Positions 1-6,400 of a stretch of 9,734 nt of DNA are shown here, piece after piece. A program made the position numbers and the translations under genes. The stretch covers positions 1 to 9,734 of the forward strand of contig JAFGKX010000056.1 in assembly GCA_016928375.1 (NCBI GenBank), read 5' to 3'. The DNA is from Candidatus Omnitrophota bacterium (GTDB lineage Bacteria; Omnitrophota; Gorgyraeia; JABMRG01; JAFGKX01). Below the pieces are notes generated by a model. That model had not been told where the DNA came from. It worked only from the letters and a program-made list of their open reading frames with translations, and ran no database searches. Position 1 is the stretch's first letter. The number at the start of each line of letters is the position of its first letter.

Positions 1-1404
1 AACGTTGGCGATATTGCCGGAATGGGCGCGGATTTATATGAATCATACGTAGGTTCCATAGTCGCTACCATGGCTTTGGCTGCTGCTGCAGGTTTTGGTT
101 TTAACGGGGTTATCATACCGTTGGTTATGGCTTCGATAGGTGTATTGGCCTCTATCATAGGAACTTTCTTTGTAAGAAGCGGTGAGCAGGCAGACCAGGG
201 CGTGCTTCTTATGGCCCTAAGAAAAGGCATATTTGTCAGTGCCATTATTATAGCCTTTGCTTCATATTTTGTGATACGTATGTCTTTAGGTGTCGAACAC
301 ATAGGTATTTACTGGGCAGTGATAACCGGTTTGGTGGCAGGACTTTTGATAGGACTTTCTACAGAGTTTTTTACATCCGATAAGTATCCGCCTACGCTTA
401 GCATATCAAAATCCGCTTTAACCGGTCCAGCCACGGTTATTATATCGGGGCTTGCAGTAGGATTTATGTCTACCGCAATCCCTATTTTAGTAGTTGCGTC
501 GGCCATTATGATCAGTTTTTTTGTTTCCGGCGGTTCAGCCAGCTTTAATGCAGGTTTATATGGAGTGGGAATCTCAGCGGTAGGTATGCTTAGCACTCTA
601 GGTATTACGTTAGCAAGTGATGCTTACGGACCTGTTGCAGATAACGCAGGAGGTAACGCTGAGATGTCCGGATTAGGTCCGGAAGTGCGCAAAAGGACAG
701 ATGCCCTGGATTCTTTGGGAAACACTACGGCGGCAACCGGTAAAGGATTTGCCATAGGTTCAGCTGCCTTGACTGCGCTCGCTCTTATAGTTGCCTACCA
801 AAATGAAGTTGAACATTTTGGTGTACAACTGAACCTGCTTCTTACAAATCCCAGGGTATTATGCGGTTTGTTTATAGGGGCGATGCTTCCGTTTTTATTT
901 TGCTCTCTTACCATGCAGGCTGTCGGCAGCGCTGCGGGTAAAATTGTGGAAGAAGTACGCAGACAATTCAGAGAGATCAAAGGGCTTCTGGAGGGAACTG
1001 CAAAAGCTGATTATGCCAGCTGTGTAAATATAGTAACAAGCGCGGCTCAAAAGGAGATGATTCTTCCAAGCCTTATAGCACTTCTTTCCCCGATTGCAAT
1101 GGGACTTTTGGTGGGAGTGGATGCGGTGTGCGGACTTTTGATAGGAGCTCTTGTCTCGGGATTTGTACTTGCGGTCATGATGGCCAATTCAGGAGGCGCG
1201 TGGGACAACGCAAAAAAAAGCATAGAAAAAGGCAACTACGGAGGCAAGGGTTCTAATGCGCACAAGGCGGGAGTAGTCGGCGATACTGTAGGGGATCCTT
1301 TTAAAGATACTGCAGGTCCATCTCTAAATATTTTGATTAAACTTATGTCTATGATATCCGTTGTGTTTGCGTCGTTTATCGTTGCCAATACACTCATGAA
1401 ATGA
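1..1404 (+). CDS. hppA: Membrane-bound ion-pumping pyrophosphatase, C-terminal part (5' truncated)
   Basis: An integral membrane pyrophosphatase that couples PPi hydrolysis to Na+ and/or H+ export. The frame is open from base 1, so the first 467 visible residues are the C-terminal part; roughly 230 residues, including the first substrate-binding acidic loop, lie upstream. Visible family motifs: NVGDIAGMGAD at the left edge, DNAGGNAEMSG, GNTTAATGKG, GGAWDNAKK and GDTVGDPFKDTAGPS near the end, separated by long hydrophobic helices. In the GNTT(A/K) motif this protein has Ala (codon 730-732) where K+-independent H+ pumps have Lys, which indicates the K+-dependent class. A Glu sits three residues after the gate Asp (DLYE, 31-42), as in Na+-pumping members, so a Na+ or dual Na+/H+ pump is the best inference. 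Family assignment is secure; ion specificity is inferred. No clear terminator follows. Confidence 0.97.
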   Translation, partial: NVGDIAGMGADLYESYVGSIVATMALAAAAGFGFNGVIIPLVMASIGVLASIIGTFFVRSGEQADQGVLLMALRKGIFVSAIIIAFASYFVIRMSLGVEHIGIYWAVITGLVAGLLIGLSTEFFTSDKYPPTLSISKSALTGPATVIISGLAVGFMSTAIPILVVASAIMISFFVSGGSASFNAGLYGVGISAVGMLSTLGITLASDAYGPVADNAGGNAEMSGLGPEVRKRTDALDSLGNTTAATGKGFAIGSAALTALALIVAYQNEVEHFGVQLNLLLTNPRVLCGLFIGAMLPFLFCSLTMQAVGSAAGKIVEEVRRQFREIKGLLEGTAKADYASCVNIVTSAAQKEMILPSLIALLSPIAMGLLVGVDAVCGLLIGALVSGFVLAVMMANSGGAWDNAKKSIEKGNYGGKGSNAHKAGVVGDTVGDPFKDTAGPSLNILIKLMSMISVVFASFIVANTLMK

Positions 1405-1469
1405 AAACATAACAACCTGTGCACATACCGCAATATTGTTTTTAACATCAACATAAAAGGACCCGCAAC

Positions 1470-1541
1470 ATGTGCAATGTCTTCCAGGCCTATAGTTGCG
1501 ATGAAATGAATAATGTCTGTCAATACGAATGTCGTGAATGA
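1470..1541 (+). CDS. Possible 23-residue Cys-rich leader ORF overlapping the next start
   Basis: A tiny ATG-to-TGA frame with four Cys residues. It is preceded by AAAAGGA (1455-1461) with an 8-base spacer, the only Shine-Dalgarno-like stretch in this intergenic gap. Its TGA (1539-1541) overlaps the ATG of the DUF2079 gene (1538-1540) in an ATGA arrangement, which would allow translational coupling to a gene that lacks its own ribosome binding site. No homology is recognised, and a frame of this size can arise by chance. Confidence 0.22.
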   Translation: MCNVFQAYSCDEMNNVCQYECRE

Positions 1542-3589
1542 GCGGCAATAACGGTAAACTCGCAATGCGCATAGATGAGGTTACGAGATGGGTCGAAAAA
1601 TACGGTATTGTAGCTTTTCTATCGTGCACAGCCGCTATGTCCATAAGCCTCTTTCTATGGCAAATTAATCATTGGGCATATCTCCCCACTTATATTATTA
1701 ACAATGCAATTACTCACCGCGACCAAATACAGGTTTTTAAAGGCACGATTTTAATTTTTTTTGCAATAACCACTTTACTTACGCTCGCTTATACAATATT
1801 TCACGCATATGTCAAACCGCATGGTTCATCATTTGTAGCCGCAACCAAGGCTTCGCTAAAATCGTTGTCTTTTCTATTTCTTATGCCCCCTACTTTACAC
1901 AGGGTTATCTGGAGAATAAGCCCGCTTATGATGATGCTAGTAGTAATGGCGCTGGCTGTATGCGTGTTTTATATAGTGAATATCGCAAGAATTCCACGTA
2001 CCGGTTTTTCCGGAGAAAAATACGCCGCACATAATTCATTCCATGCACAGGATACCCCGGTTTTGAGCCCGGGGATGAATGTGCTAGATAATATGTTTTT
2101 TCGATGGAGGAGGCCCCGGACCTACCACCGAATGCGACGGGTACCGTGGGCTTCACCAGTGTATGTGTTATTAGCTTTGCTCATATTGGGATACACATGC
2201 TACTTTTCATATTATACTATTTTAAACCACTACAAGCTGGGCACTAGTACGTGCGATTTCACCATTTTTCAGAACGCTTTTATAAATACGTTACATGGCA
2301 ATTTCATGTCGGTTTCTATTTCGCCATTTGACGGTAGATCACTTTTATCCCAACATCATGATTTCATATTTCTTGTGTATTTACCATTTTTTTATTTATT
2401 CCCAAAATCCGAAACGTTACTTATCATACAGAGTGCTTCAATCGCTTTTGCGGCGCTGCCGCTTTTTTTATTCGGAAAAAAAGTTCTTAAATCTACACCC
2501 GTTGCGGTATCGATTGCCGCATTTTTTTTATTGCACCCCGCAAATCATGGGCCCAATTTTTACGACATACATCAGATATCTTTCCTACCGATCTCCGTTT
2601 TTCTGTTATTTTATTTTTTGGAGAGAAAGAGTATCTTCGGATTTATGATATCGGTTTTATTGATTTTGGGCATAAAAGACGACATGTACATTTTATTATT
2701 ATTTGTTTCACTGTTTATATATCTTAACGGCAGAGAAAATTTGAGATTCGTATGGTATTCTTTTATTTCAGCTTTTATTTACGGTTTTGCCTACAACACA
2801 GTAGGCAGAATCTGGAATATTATACCCACCTTTTTTTATTATGAGGGAATAATGGTTGATAAAAACGGCGGCCTCTTGGAGCTCATCAAAACTGTTATCG
2901 CAAACCCGTTGCATGCAATACGCGCGGTAATAACAAAGGATAAAATTCTTTATGTAGCACAGCTTTTTGGCCCAGTCGCCTTTATTCCGCTCCTTAGGAA
3001 ACAAAATTTTCTCCTGTTTGTCTACGGGCTTGCAGCAACGCTTTTAGCCACGCGTCCGTTTTTATACAAGATTTCATTTCAGTACGTCTGGTATGTTGTT
3101 CCATTTTTATTCATCGGGCTTGTATATGTGCTAAAGGATGTTCAAACGATCAATCAAAGTTTAATATCTCCGCTAAAAACGCTTAAAGGCAGAATATACC
3201 CTCTTCTAATAACGGTGTTTTTTGCGTCTTTTATATACAGCTGGCAATACGGCGCTTTTCCGAATAATACGTATTTTATCGGGGGATTTAGAAAGGTAGA
3301 CTTTACGTTTACCGCAGAGGATAAAAGGCGACTGCAGGCGCTTAACAATATTGTAGCGCGTATACCTCCCAATGCGTCCATAAGCGCGTCAGATTGCATT
3401 ACTCCTCATCTCTTAAATCATGTAAATGTCAAAAAATTCGCTAGTCCAGATAATTCCGAACCTGAATACCTGTTTTTGAGAGATCCTAACTTTGAGAGGC
3501 AGGACTATCTTGAGCATTTAAAAGACATCCACGCATATAAGGTTATATACAGGGAGGGCGGATTTCAGTTGTTGAAAAGATCGAAATAG
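1538..3589 (+). CDS. DUF2079 polytopic membrane protein (GT-C-like)
   Basis: A 683-residue multi-spanning membrane protein of the DUF2079 family, whose biochemical role is not established; its architecture resembles lipid-sugar-dependent GT-C glycosyltransferases. DUF2079 hallmarks: CDFTIFQNAF (about 239-248) after the first core helix, the His pair HHDF (273-276), the LLHPANHGPNFYDIHQ loop (331-346), KDD (380-382) ending a helix, and a soluble C-terminal domain (about 590-683) beginning with the typical IPPNASISASD segment. The core starts near residue 205. Residues 1-150 form an unrecognised N-terminal part with about three hydrophobic helices, and residues 153-204 are a basic hydrophilic stretch encoded by a palindromic repeat. 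The start at 1538 has no Shine-Dalgarno; Met10 (1565) is an alternative. The downstream GT2-methyltransferase suggests a shared role in envelope glycan or glycolipid synthesis. Confidence 0.85.
   Translation: MSGNNGKLAMRIDEVTRWVEKYGIVAFLSCTAAMSISLFLWQINHWAYLPTYIINNAITHRDQIQVFKGTILIFFAITTLLTLAYTIFHAYVKPHGSSFVAATKASLKSLSFLFLMPPTLHRVIWRISPLMMMLVVMALAVCVFYIVNIARIPRTGFSGEKYAAHNSFHAQDTPVLSPGMNVLDNMFFRWRRPRTYHRMRRVPWASPVYVLLALLILGYTCYFSYYTILNHYKLGTSTCDFTIFQNAFINTLHGNFMSVSISPFDGRSLLSQHHDFIFLVYLPFFYLFPKSETLLIIQSASIAFAALPLFLFGKKVLKSTPVAVSIAAFFLLHPANHGPNFYDIHQISFLPISVFLLFYFLERKSIFGFMISVLLILGIKDDMYILLLFVSLFIYLNGRENLRFVWYSFISAFIYGFAYNTVGRIWNIIPTFFYYEGIMVDKNGGLLELIKTVIANPLHAIRAVITKDKILYVAQLFGPVAFIPLLRKQNFLLFVYGLAATLLATRPFLYKISFQYVWYVVPFLFIGLVYVLKDVQTINQSLISPLKTLKGRIYPLLITVFFASFIYSWQYGAFPNNTYFIGGFRKVDFTFTAEDKRRLQALNNIVARIPPNASISASDCITPHLLNHVNVKKFASPDNSEPEYLFLRDPNFERQDYLEHLKDIHAYKVIYREGGFQLLKRSK
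1994..2149 (+). repeat. Intragenic imperfect palindrome, REP/dRS3-like, inserted in frame
   Basis: The outer arms CCACGTACCGG (1994-2004) and CGGGTACCGTGG (2138-2149) are near-perfect inverted repeats, with one-base gaps. At the centre CCCCGG (2055-2060) and CCGGGG (2069-2074) form a strong stem around an 8-base loop, flanked by AT on both sides after one bulge. TCCGG and GAAAAA blocks also match between the two halves. The centre has the shape GGAT-CCCGG-loop-CCGGG-ATGA, which resembles REP and dRS3-type dispersed repeats. Its span of 156 bases is 52 codons, and it encodes residues 153-204, a basic hydrophilic insert at the N-terminal edge of the DUF2079 core. Boundaries are approximate. Confidence 0.5.
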
Positions 3590-3599
3590 TCCCGTTACG

Positions 3600-3651
3600 T
3601 ACACAGCCCCTCCGAAAATTGACTATGGCATAAAGAATAAAGGCCTGTGTA
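3600..3651. repeat. Small inverted repeat in intergenic gap
   Basis: TACACAG (3600-3606) and CTGTGTA (3645-3651) are exact reverse complements separated by 38 bases. They lie just after the DUF2079 stop codon. There is no T-run after the right arm, so this is not a convincing terminator. It may be chance or a decayed dispersed repeat. Confidence 0.2.
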
Positions 3652-3708
3652 AGCATGGTGAAAATCTGATATTAACCCAATGCCGCGCTTTATACAAATG
3701 CCGCCTAT

Positions 3709-5196
3709 ATGATCGAAAAAATAGACATCTCAATCGTAATCCCGGTTTTTAATGAAGCCGCAAGACTCCCGGCTTTCCTATCCAGAGTAATAGCTTATTG
3801 CAATAGCAGCAAAAAAAAATATGAAATAATAATAGTCGATGACGGGAGTCGCGACAAGACATACGAAGCGGCAATGGCTCATAAAACCCATTTTTGCAGT
3901 CTGTCTGTCGAAAAATTTGCGAAAAACGAGGGTAAAGGATACGCGGTTAAAAGAGGGTTTCTAAAATCAAAAGGAAATATACGCTTGTTTTTAGACGCAG
4001 ACGGGTCGGTTGGACCAGAAGAGATAGGAAGAAATCTACACTATTTAACAGAAGAAGGTTATGATATTTTTATAGGCTCAAGAGTTTTGCGGGATAAGGA
4101 CCAGACCCTGGTAGTAAAGTGGTACAGAAAATTTATAGGCATAGTCTTCAATTTTCTTGTTCACGCCATACTTTTTAAAAATATTAGCGATACCCAATGC
4201 GGATTTAAAATGTTCAAAGGAGAGGTAGTAACACCTTTATTTTCAAGGAGTTACTTAAAAGGGTTTGGTTTTGACATGGAAATTTTATATCTTGCACACA
4301 AGATGGGCTATAGAGTCAAAGAAGGCGCTGTTTCCTGGCGTCATATGGCAGGTTCCAAGGTCAATTTATTTACTGACGGAATAAGGATGTTTTTAAACAT
4401 ATTGCAGATAAGGAACTGGCACTGGACGCCGATTAACCCGTTCGGCAAATATTTAGGGCCGGATGAGTACAAATATATGTACGATATGGAAAAGCGTCAC
4501 TGGTGGTTTACAGGCCGCCGGGCTCTTATAGTGCATTTGATAAAATCCTCGAACATTATTTCCCCGCAGATTCTGGATGTGGGTTGCGGTACAGGCGCAA
4601 ATTTGCTGGCATTTGGCAAAATGGGCAAGGCTTTTGGCATAGATATCTCTGCGCGCGCAATAAAATTTTGCAAGAAAAGAGGAGTCGAAAACGTAATTCA
4701 ATGCTCGGCAGAAAAGATTGAATACGCGGATAAAACATTTGATATCATTACATGCCTTGATCTTCTTGAACACGTCGCAGACCCCGTAGAGATGTTAGCG
4801 GAATTAAAAAGGGTTCTAAAGGACGACGGCAAGATTATTATAGCTGTGCCGGCTTTCAGATTTTTATGGAGCCAACACGATGAGGCATTATGCCATTTGC
4901 GAAGATATACGAAAAAATCGCTGTTATCCGATTTGAAAAATGCGGGACTAAAAAGCGAAAATAACGGTTACTTTTTCTTCTTATCCTTTTTTGCCGTAGC
5001 CCCTATAAGGATGATGAGAAAATTTCTCGTTTCTAATCAAGTTACTCGTAGCGATACCACTACGTTACCCCCGAAATACCTTAATGAATTTTTAAAATTC
5101 CTGTTCAAAATAGAATTGATAATTTCCGGATGGATGCGGTTGCCTTTCGGTACGACTATTTACACCATAGCTTCCAAAAACGGGCGCTGTTCTTGA
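3709..5196 (+). CDS. Bifunctional GT2 glycosyltransferase - SAM methyltransferase fusion
   Basis: A 495-residue two-domain protein. Residues 5-240 are a family 2 glycosyltransferase of the dolichyl/polyprenyl-phosphate-sugar synthase type: SIVIPVFNE (8-16), VDDGSRD (43-49), NEGKG (73-77), the metal-binding DAD (96-98), GSR (123-125), the DTQCGFK motif (161-167) and FGFDME (186-191). These enzymes transfer a sugar from a nucleotide donor to a polyprenyl phosphate. A linker with EKRHWWFTGRR (261-271) leads to a class I SAM methyltransferase: LDVGCGTGAN (289-298), acidic Asp312 at the end of strand 2, FDIITCLDLLEHV (344-356), and a downstream substrate region with RRYTKKSL (398-405). A hydrophobic patch near 421-436 may touch the membrane. 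The start at 3709 lacks a Shine-Dalgarno; TATACA lies at 3691-3696. The substrate of the methyltransferase is unknown. It sits 119 bases after the DUF2079 gene and ends at a strong terminator. Confidence 0.92.
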   Translation: MIEKIDISIVIPVFNEAARLPAFLSRVIAYCNSSKKKYEIIIVDDGSRDKTYEAAMAHKTHFCSLSVEKFAKNEGKGYAVKRGFLKSKGNIRLFLDADGSVGPEEIGRNLHYLTEEGYDIFIGSRVLRDKDQTLVVKWYRKFIGIVFNFLVHAILFKNISDTQCGFKMFKGEVVTPLFSRSYLKGFGFDMEILYLAHKMGYRVKEGAVSWRHMAGSKVNLFTDGIRMFLNILQIRNWHWTPINPFGKYLGPDEYKYMYDMEKRHWWFTGRRALIVHLIKSSNIISPQILDVGCGTGANLLAFGKMGKAFGIDISARAIKFCKKRGVENVIQCSAEKIEYADKTFDIITCLDLLEHVADPVEMLAELKRVLKDDGKIIIAVPAFRFLWSQHDEALCHLRRYTKKSLLSDLKNAGLKSENNGYFFFLSFFAVAPIRMMRKFLVSNQVTRSDTTTLPPKYLNEFLKFLFKIELIISGWMRLPFGTTIYTIASKNGRCS

Positions 5197-5303
5197 TAGG
5201 AAAAAGATTTGATTATACCTGTAATGGCGCAAGTCGCGTGTTTACGACTGCAGGGACCCGAAAAAACCATACGCTGCGCTAAAAGGTATACAATAGGGGG
5301 CAT

Positions 5304-5340
5304 AAAAAAAGAGGCAGGTTTAATTCCCGCCTCTTTTTTT
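5304..5340. terminator. Bidirectional intrinsic terminator between convergent genes
   Basis: Seven A, then GAGGC, then an AGG/CCC inner part with one A-C mismatch around a 7-base loop, then GCCTC and seven T. The stem is 12 pairs plus 2 beyond the mismatch. T-runs follow the hairpin on both strands, so it can end transcription from the GT2-methyltransferase gene (+) and from the rpsU-RRM unit (-), which converge here. Confidence 0.9.
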
Positions 5341-5356
5341 ATCCGTGTGATAAGAC

Positions 5357-5662
5357 TCAAAACCTTGAATGTCTTGAACCAAAGTTTCCGCCGCCCGTTC
5401 TGTCCTTAGGCGGTTTTGCTTTGTTTACAGTAAGCTTTCGTCCCTTTAACTCTTTGCCGTCTAAGGCTTCAATAGCTTTATTCAGAACTTCTTCAGATTC
5501 AACTTCAACAAATCCGAAGCCTTTTGCCCGGCCGGTATATTTATCCGTTATAAGGTTTATGGTACTAACCTGTATACCGTTTTGTTCGAAATGTGTTTTG
5601 AGTTCGCCTTCAGTTGTGCTAAAATCCAAGTTGCCTACATATAATTTACTTACTTGTGTCAT
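5357..5662 (-). CDS. Single-RRM RNA-binding protein
   Basis: A 101-residue protein that is one RNA recognition motif plus a short basic, Gly-rich tail. RNP2 is KLYVGNLDF (6-14) and RNP1 is GRAKGFGFVEV, with the aromatic residues that stack on RNA bases in place; the tail reads GGGNFGSRHSRF. Bacterial proteins of this type bind single-stranded RNA, and in cyanobacteria they are often cold-induced. The start is well supported by AAGGAG (complement of 5668-5673) with a 5-base spacer. It follows rpsU by 63 bases on the same strand and is probably cotranscribed with it. Transcription ends at the bidirectional hairpin just past its stop. RNA targets cannot be predicted. Confidence 0.94.
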   Translation of the reverse strand: MTQVSKLYVGNLDFSTTEGELKTHFEQNGIQVSTINLITDKYTGRAKGFGFVEVESEEVLNKAIEALDGKELKGRKLTVNKAKPPKDRTGGGNFGSRHSRF

Positions 5663-5725
5663 TTCTTCTCCTTTTCGATTTCCACTTTAGTGGATATTAC
5701 TTGATTCAAACTAACAATTGCACAA

Positions 5726-5887
5726 TTATTTCTTTCTCTTTCCTTTTTCCCTCCTTTTTTGTGACGGTTTGACAAAATGGCGCCTTTCGCGGCACTCCTT
5801 AAAAATGCCTTCTTTAATACAGCTTCTTTTGAAGCGTTTTAACGATTTTTCGAAATAGCGTTCATTTTCTATCTCTATTTTTGCCAT
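5726..5887 (-). CDS. rpsU: Small ribosomal subunit protein bS21
   Basis: A 53-residue, very basic protein. The layout is typical of S21: an N-terminal strand (MAKIEIENER), a helix with FEKSLKRFKR, then GIFKECRERRHFVKPS and a Lys/Arg-rich tail (QKRREKGKRKK). S21 sits on the 30S platform near the anti-Shine-Dalgarno end of 16S rRNA and helps mRNA initiation. The length is slightly under the usual 55-70 residues. The start has AAGGAG (complement of 5897-5902) with a 9-base spacer. The gene is first in a minus-strand unit with the RRM protein and lies about 170 bases from a good promoter, leaving room for leader control. Confidence 0.93.
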   Translation of the reverse strand: MAKIEIENERYFEKSLKRFKRSCIKEGIFKECRERRHFVKPSQKRREKGKRKK

Positions 5888-6060
5888 AGTATACCACTCC
5901 TTAAAAATAGTATATATAAGAACCCTATGGTCAGGGAAACCATTGATTATAAGAATTTTGGGATTTATGAATGGTAGGAAACTACCCGAAAAGTGTTAAT
6001 AGAATCTCTTTAGATATTCACAAGTCTCACAAAATCAATTCTTCCTAAGAAATCACAACT
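5888..6060 (-). promoter_or_regulatory. Long structured 5' leader of rpsU with competing hairpins
   Basis: This is the stretch between the inferred transcription start and the rpsU ATG; no reading frame is evident in it. In the minus-strand RNA one hairpin is GGUAG/CUACC with a 4-base loop (5973-5986). Closer to the gene AUGGU (5943-5939) can pair with ACCAU (5931-5927), or CCCU (5936-5933) can pair with AGGG (5926-5923). The two overlap and cannot form together. UAUAC and GUAUA flank the ribosome binding site and could weakly enclose it. A regulatory switch is inferred, not shown. Confidence 0.4.
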
Positions 6061-6066
6061 GTCGTT

Positions 6067-6095
6067 AATTTAGCATCTATTGAGCGATTTGTCAA
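6067..6095 (-). promoter_or_regulatory. Sigma70-type promoter for rpsU-RRM
   Basis: On the minus strand there is a consensus -35 TTGACA (complement of 6090-6095), a 17-base spacer, and a -10 TAAATT (complement of 6067-6072, 4 of 6 consensus). Transcription would start near 6060, which gives rpsU a leader of about 170 nt. It is the best promoter match I saw in the intergenic regions. Confidence 0.65.
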
Positions 6096-6167
6096 GGATT
6101 TTCTTTGCTAACATGCAAAATGCTTATTTTTTTTGAGAAAAATAGCAAATTGCCCAACTAAACCCTT

Positions 6168-6195
6168 CGTCATTCCCGGCTCATGTGCTATAATA
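6168..6195 (+). repeat. Decayed half of a REP/dRS3-like repeat
   Basis: CGTCATTCCCGGCTC (6168-6182) is the typical arm of a widespread dispersed palindrome class. It is followed by ATGTGCTA and TAATA, which also occur in the same order after the CCCGG core of the intragenic palindrome (ATGTGCTA at about 2079-2086). The opposing arm is not recognisable here, so this looks like half an element or an eroded copy. Confidence 0.35.
6186..6194 (+). promoter_or_regulatory. Extended -10 promoter element
   Basis: TG-C-TATAAT is a perfect -10 hexamer with the TGn extension. The -35 position 17 bases upstream (TTCGTC) is poor, as is common for extended -10 promoters. Transcription would begin near 6201 and run toward the TauE/SafE gene. 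It lies inside the repeat remnant, so it may be fortuitous. Confidence 0.35.
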
Positions 6196-6207
6196 CTGAA
6201 TAACAAG

Positions 6208-6374
6208 TTTCAGGGTATGCTCAGCACCATTTTAGCTATTAACCAGGCAGGAAATAAAGTCTTCATAAGTTTTAAACTGAAGAGGAAATTAAAAAGGCGG
6301 CCCCGGATCGGTTTTATACGGAGTTAAATATTTTACAAAAAGGCATGCACTACTACAGTCCCCAGTTGCTTTAA
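6208..6374 (+). pseudogene. Possible frameshifted gene remnant
   Basis: Two adjoining frames both read like protein. The first (to about 6276) reads FQGMLSTILAINQAGNKVF and then ISFK. The second (6276-6374, ending TAA) reads EEEIKKAAPDRFYTELN and then ILQKGMHYYSPQLL. A single-base indel near 6273-6280 would join them into one helical, soluble-looking sequence. The first frame is open upstream to 6133, but that part includes the repeat arm. No start codon with a ribosome binding site is seen and I recognise no family. Alternatively this is an untranslated leader of the next gene. Confidence 0.3.
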
Positions 6375-6394
6375 AACCTTTCGCACAATAAAGT
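6366..6394 (+). promoter_or_regulatory. Weak promoter abutting the TauE/SafE start codon
   Basis: TTGCTT (6366-6371), a 17-base spacer and TAAAGT (6389-6394, 4 of 6 of the -10 consensus). Transcription would start at about 6400-6401, the start codon itself, which would make a leaderless mRNA. That fits the absence of a Shine-Dalgarno there. Matches of this quality occur by chance in AT-rich DNA. Confidence 0.22.
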
Positions 6395-6400
6395 ACAAAA

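Noticed and set aside
1236..1565. Minus-strand frame of 109 codons across the hppA 3' end and the following gap
   Set aside because: Most of it is antisense to well-conserved pyrophosphatase motifs, it has no ribosome binding site, and I recognise no family.
3619..3646. TTGACT as a -35 box for the GT2-methyltransferase gene
   Set aside because: No acceptable -10 hexamer lies 16-18 bases downstream.
3680..3712. Ten-codon frame ending in an ATGA overlap with the GT2-methyltransferase start
   Set aside because: It is very short, lacks a ribosome binding site, and such overlaps occur easily by chance.
5209..5409. Plus-strand frame of 66 codons between the convergent genes
   Set aside because: It runs through the terminator hairpin and into the antisense of the RRM gene; no ribosome binding site or family.
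5923..5943. H-type pseudoknot in the rpsU leader
   Set aside because: The two stems interlock correctly, but there is no linker left to cross the 5-bp stem, so alternative hairpins are more realistic.
5888..6400. tRNA, other structured RNA gene or CRISPR array in the largest gap
   Set aside because: No cloverleaf arms, CCA end, regularly spaced repeats or known riboswitch core could be found by reading both strands.
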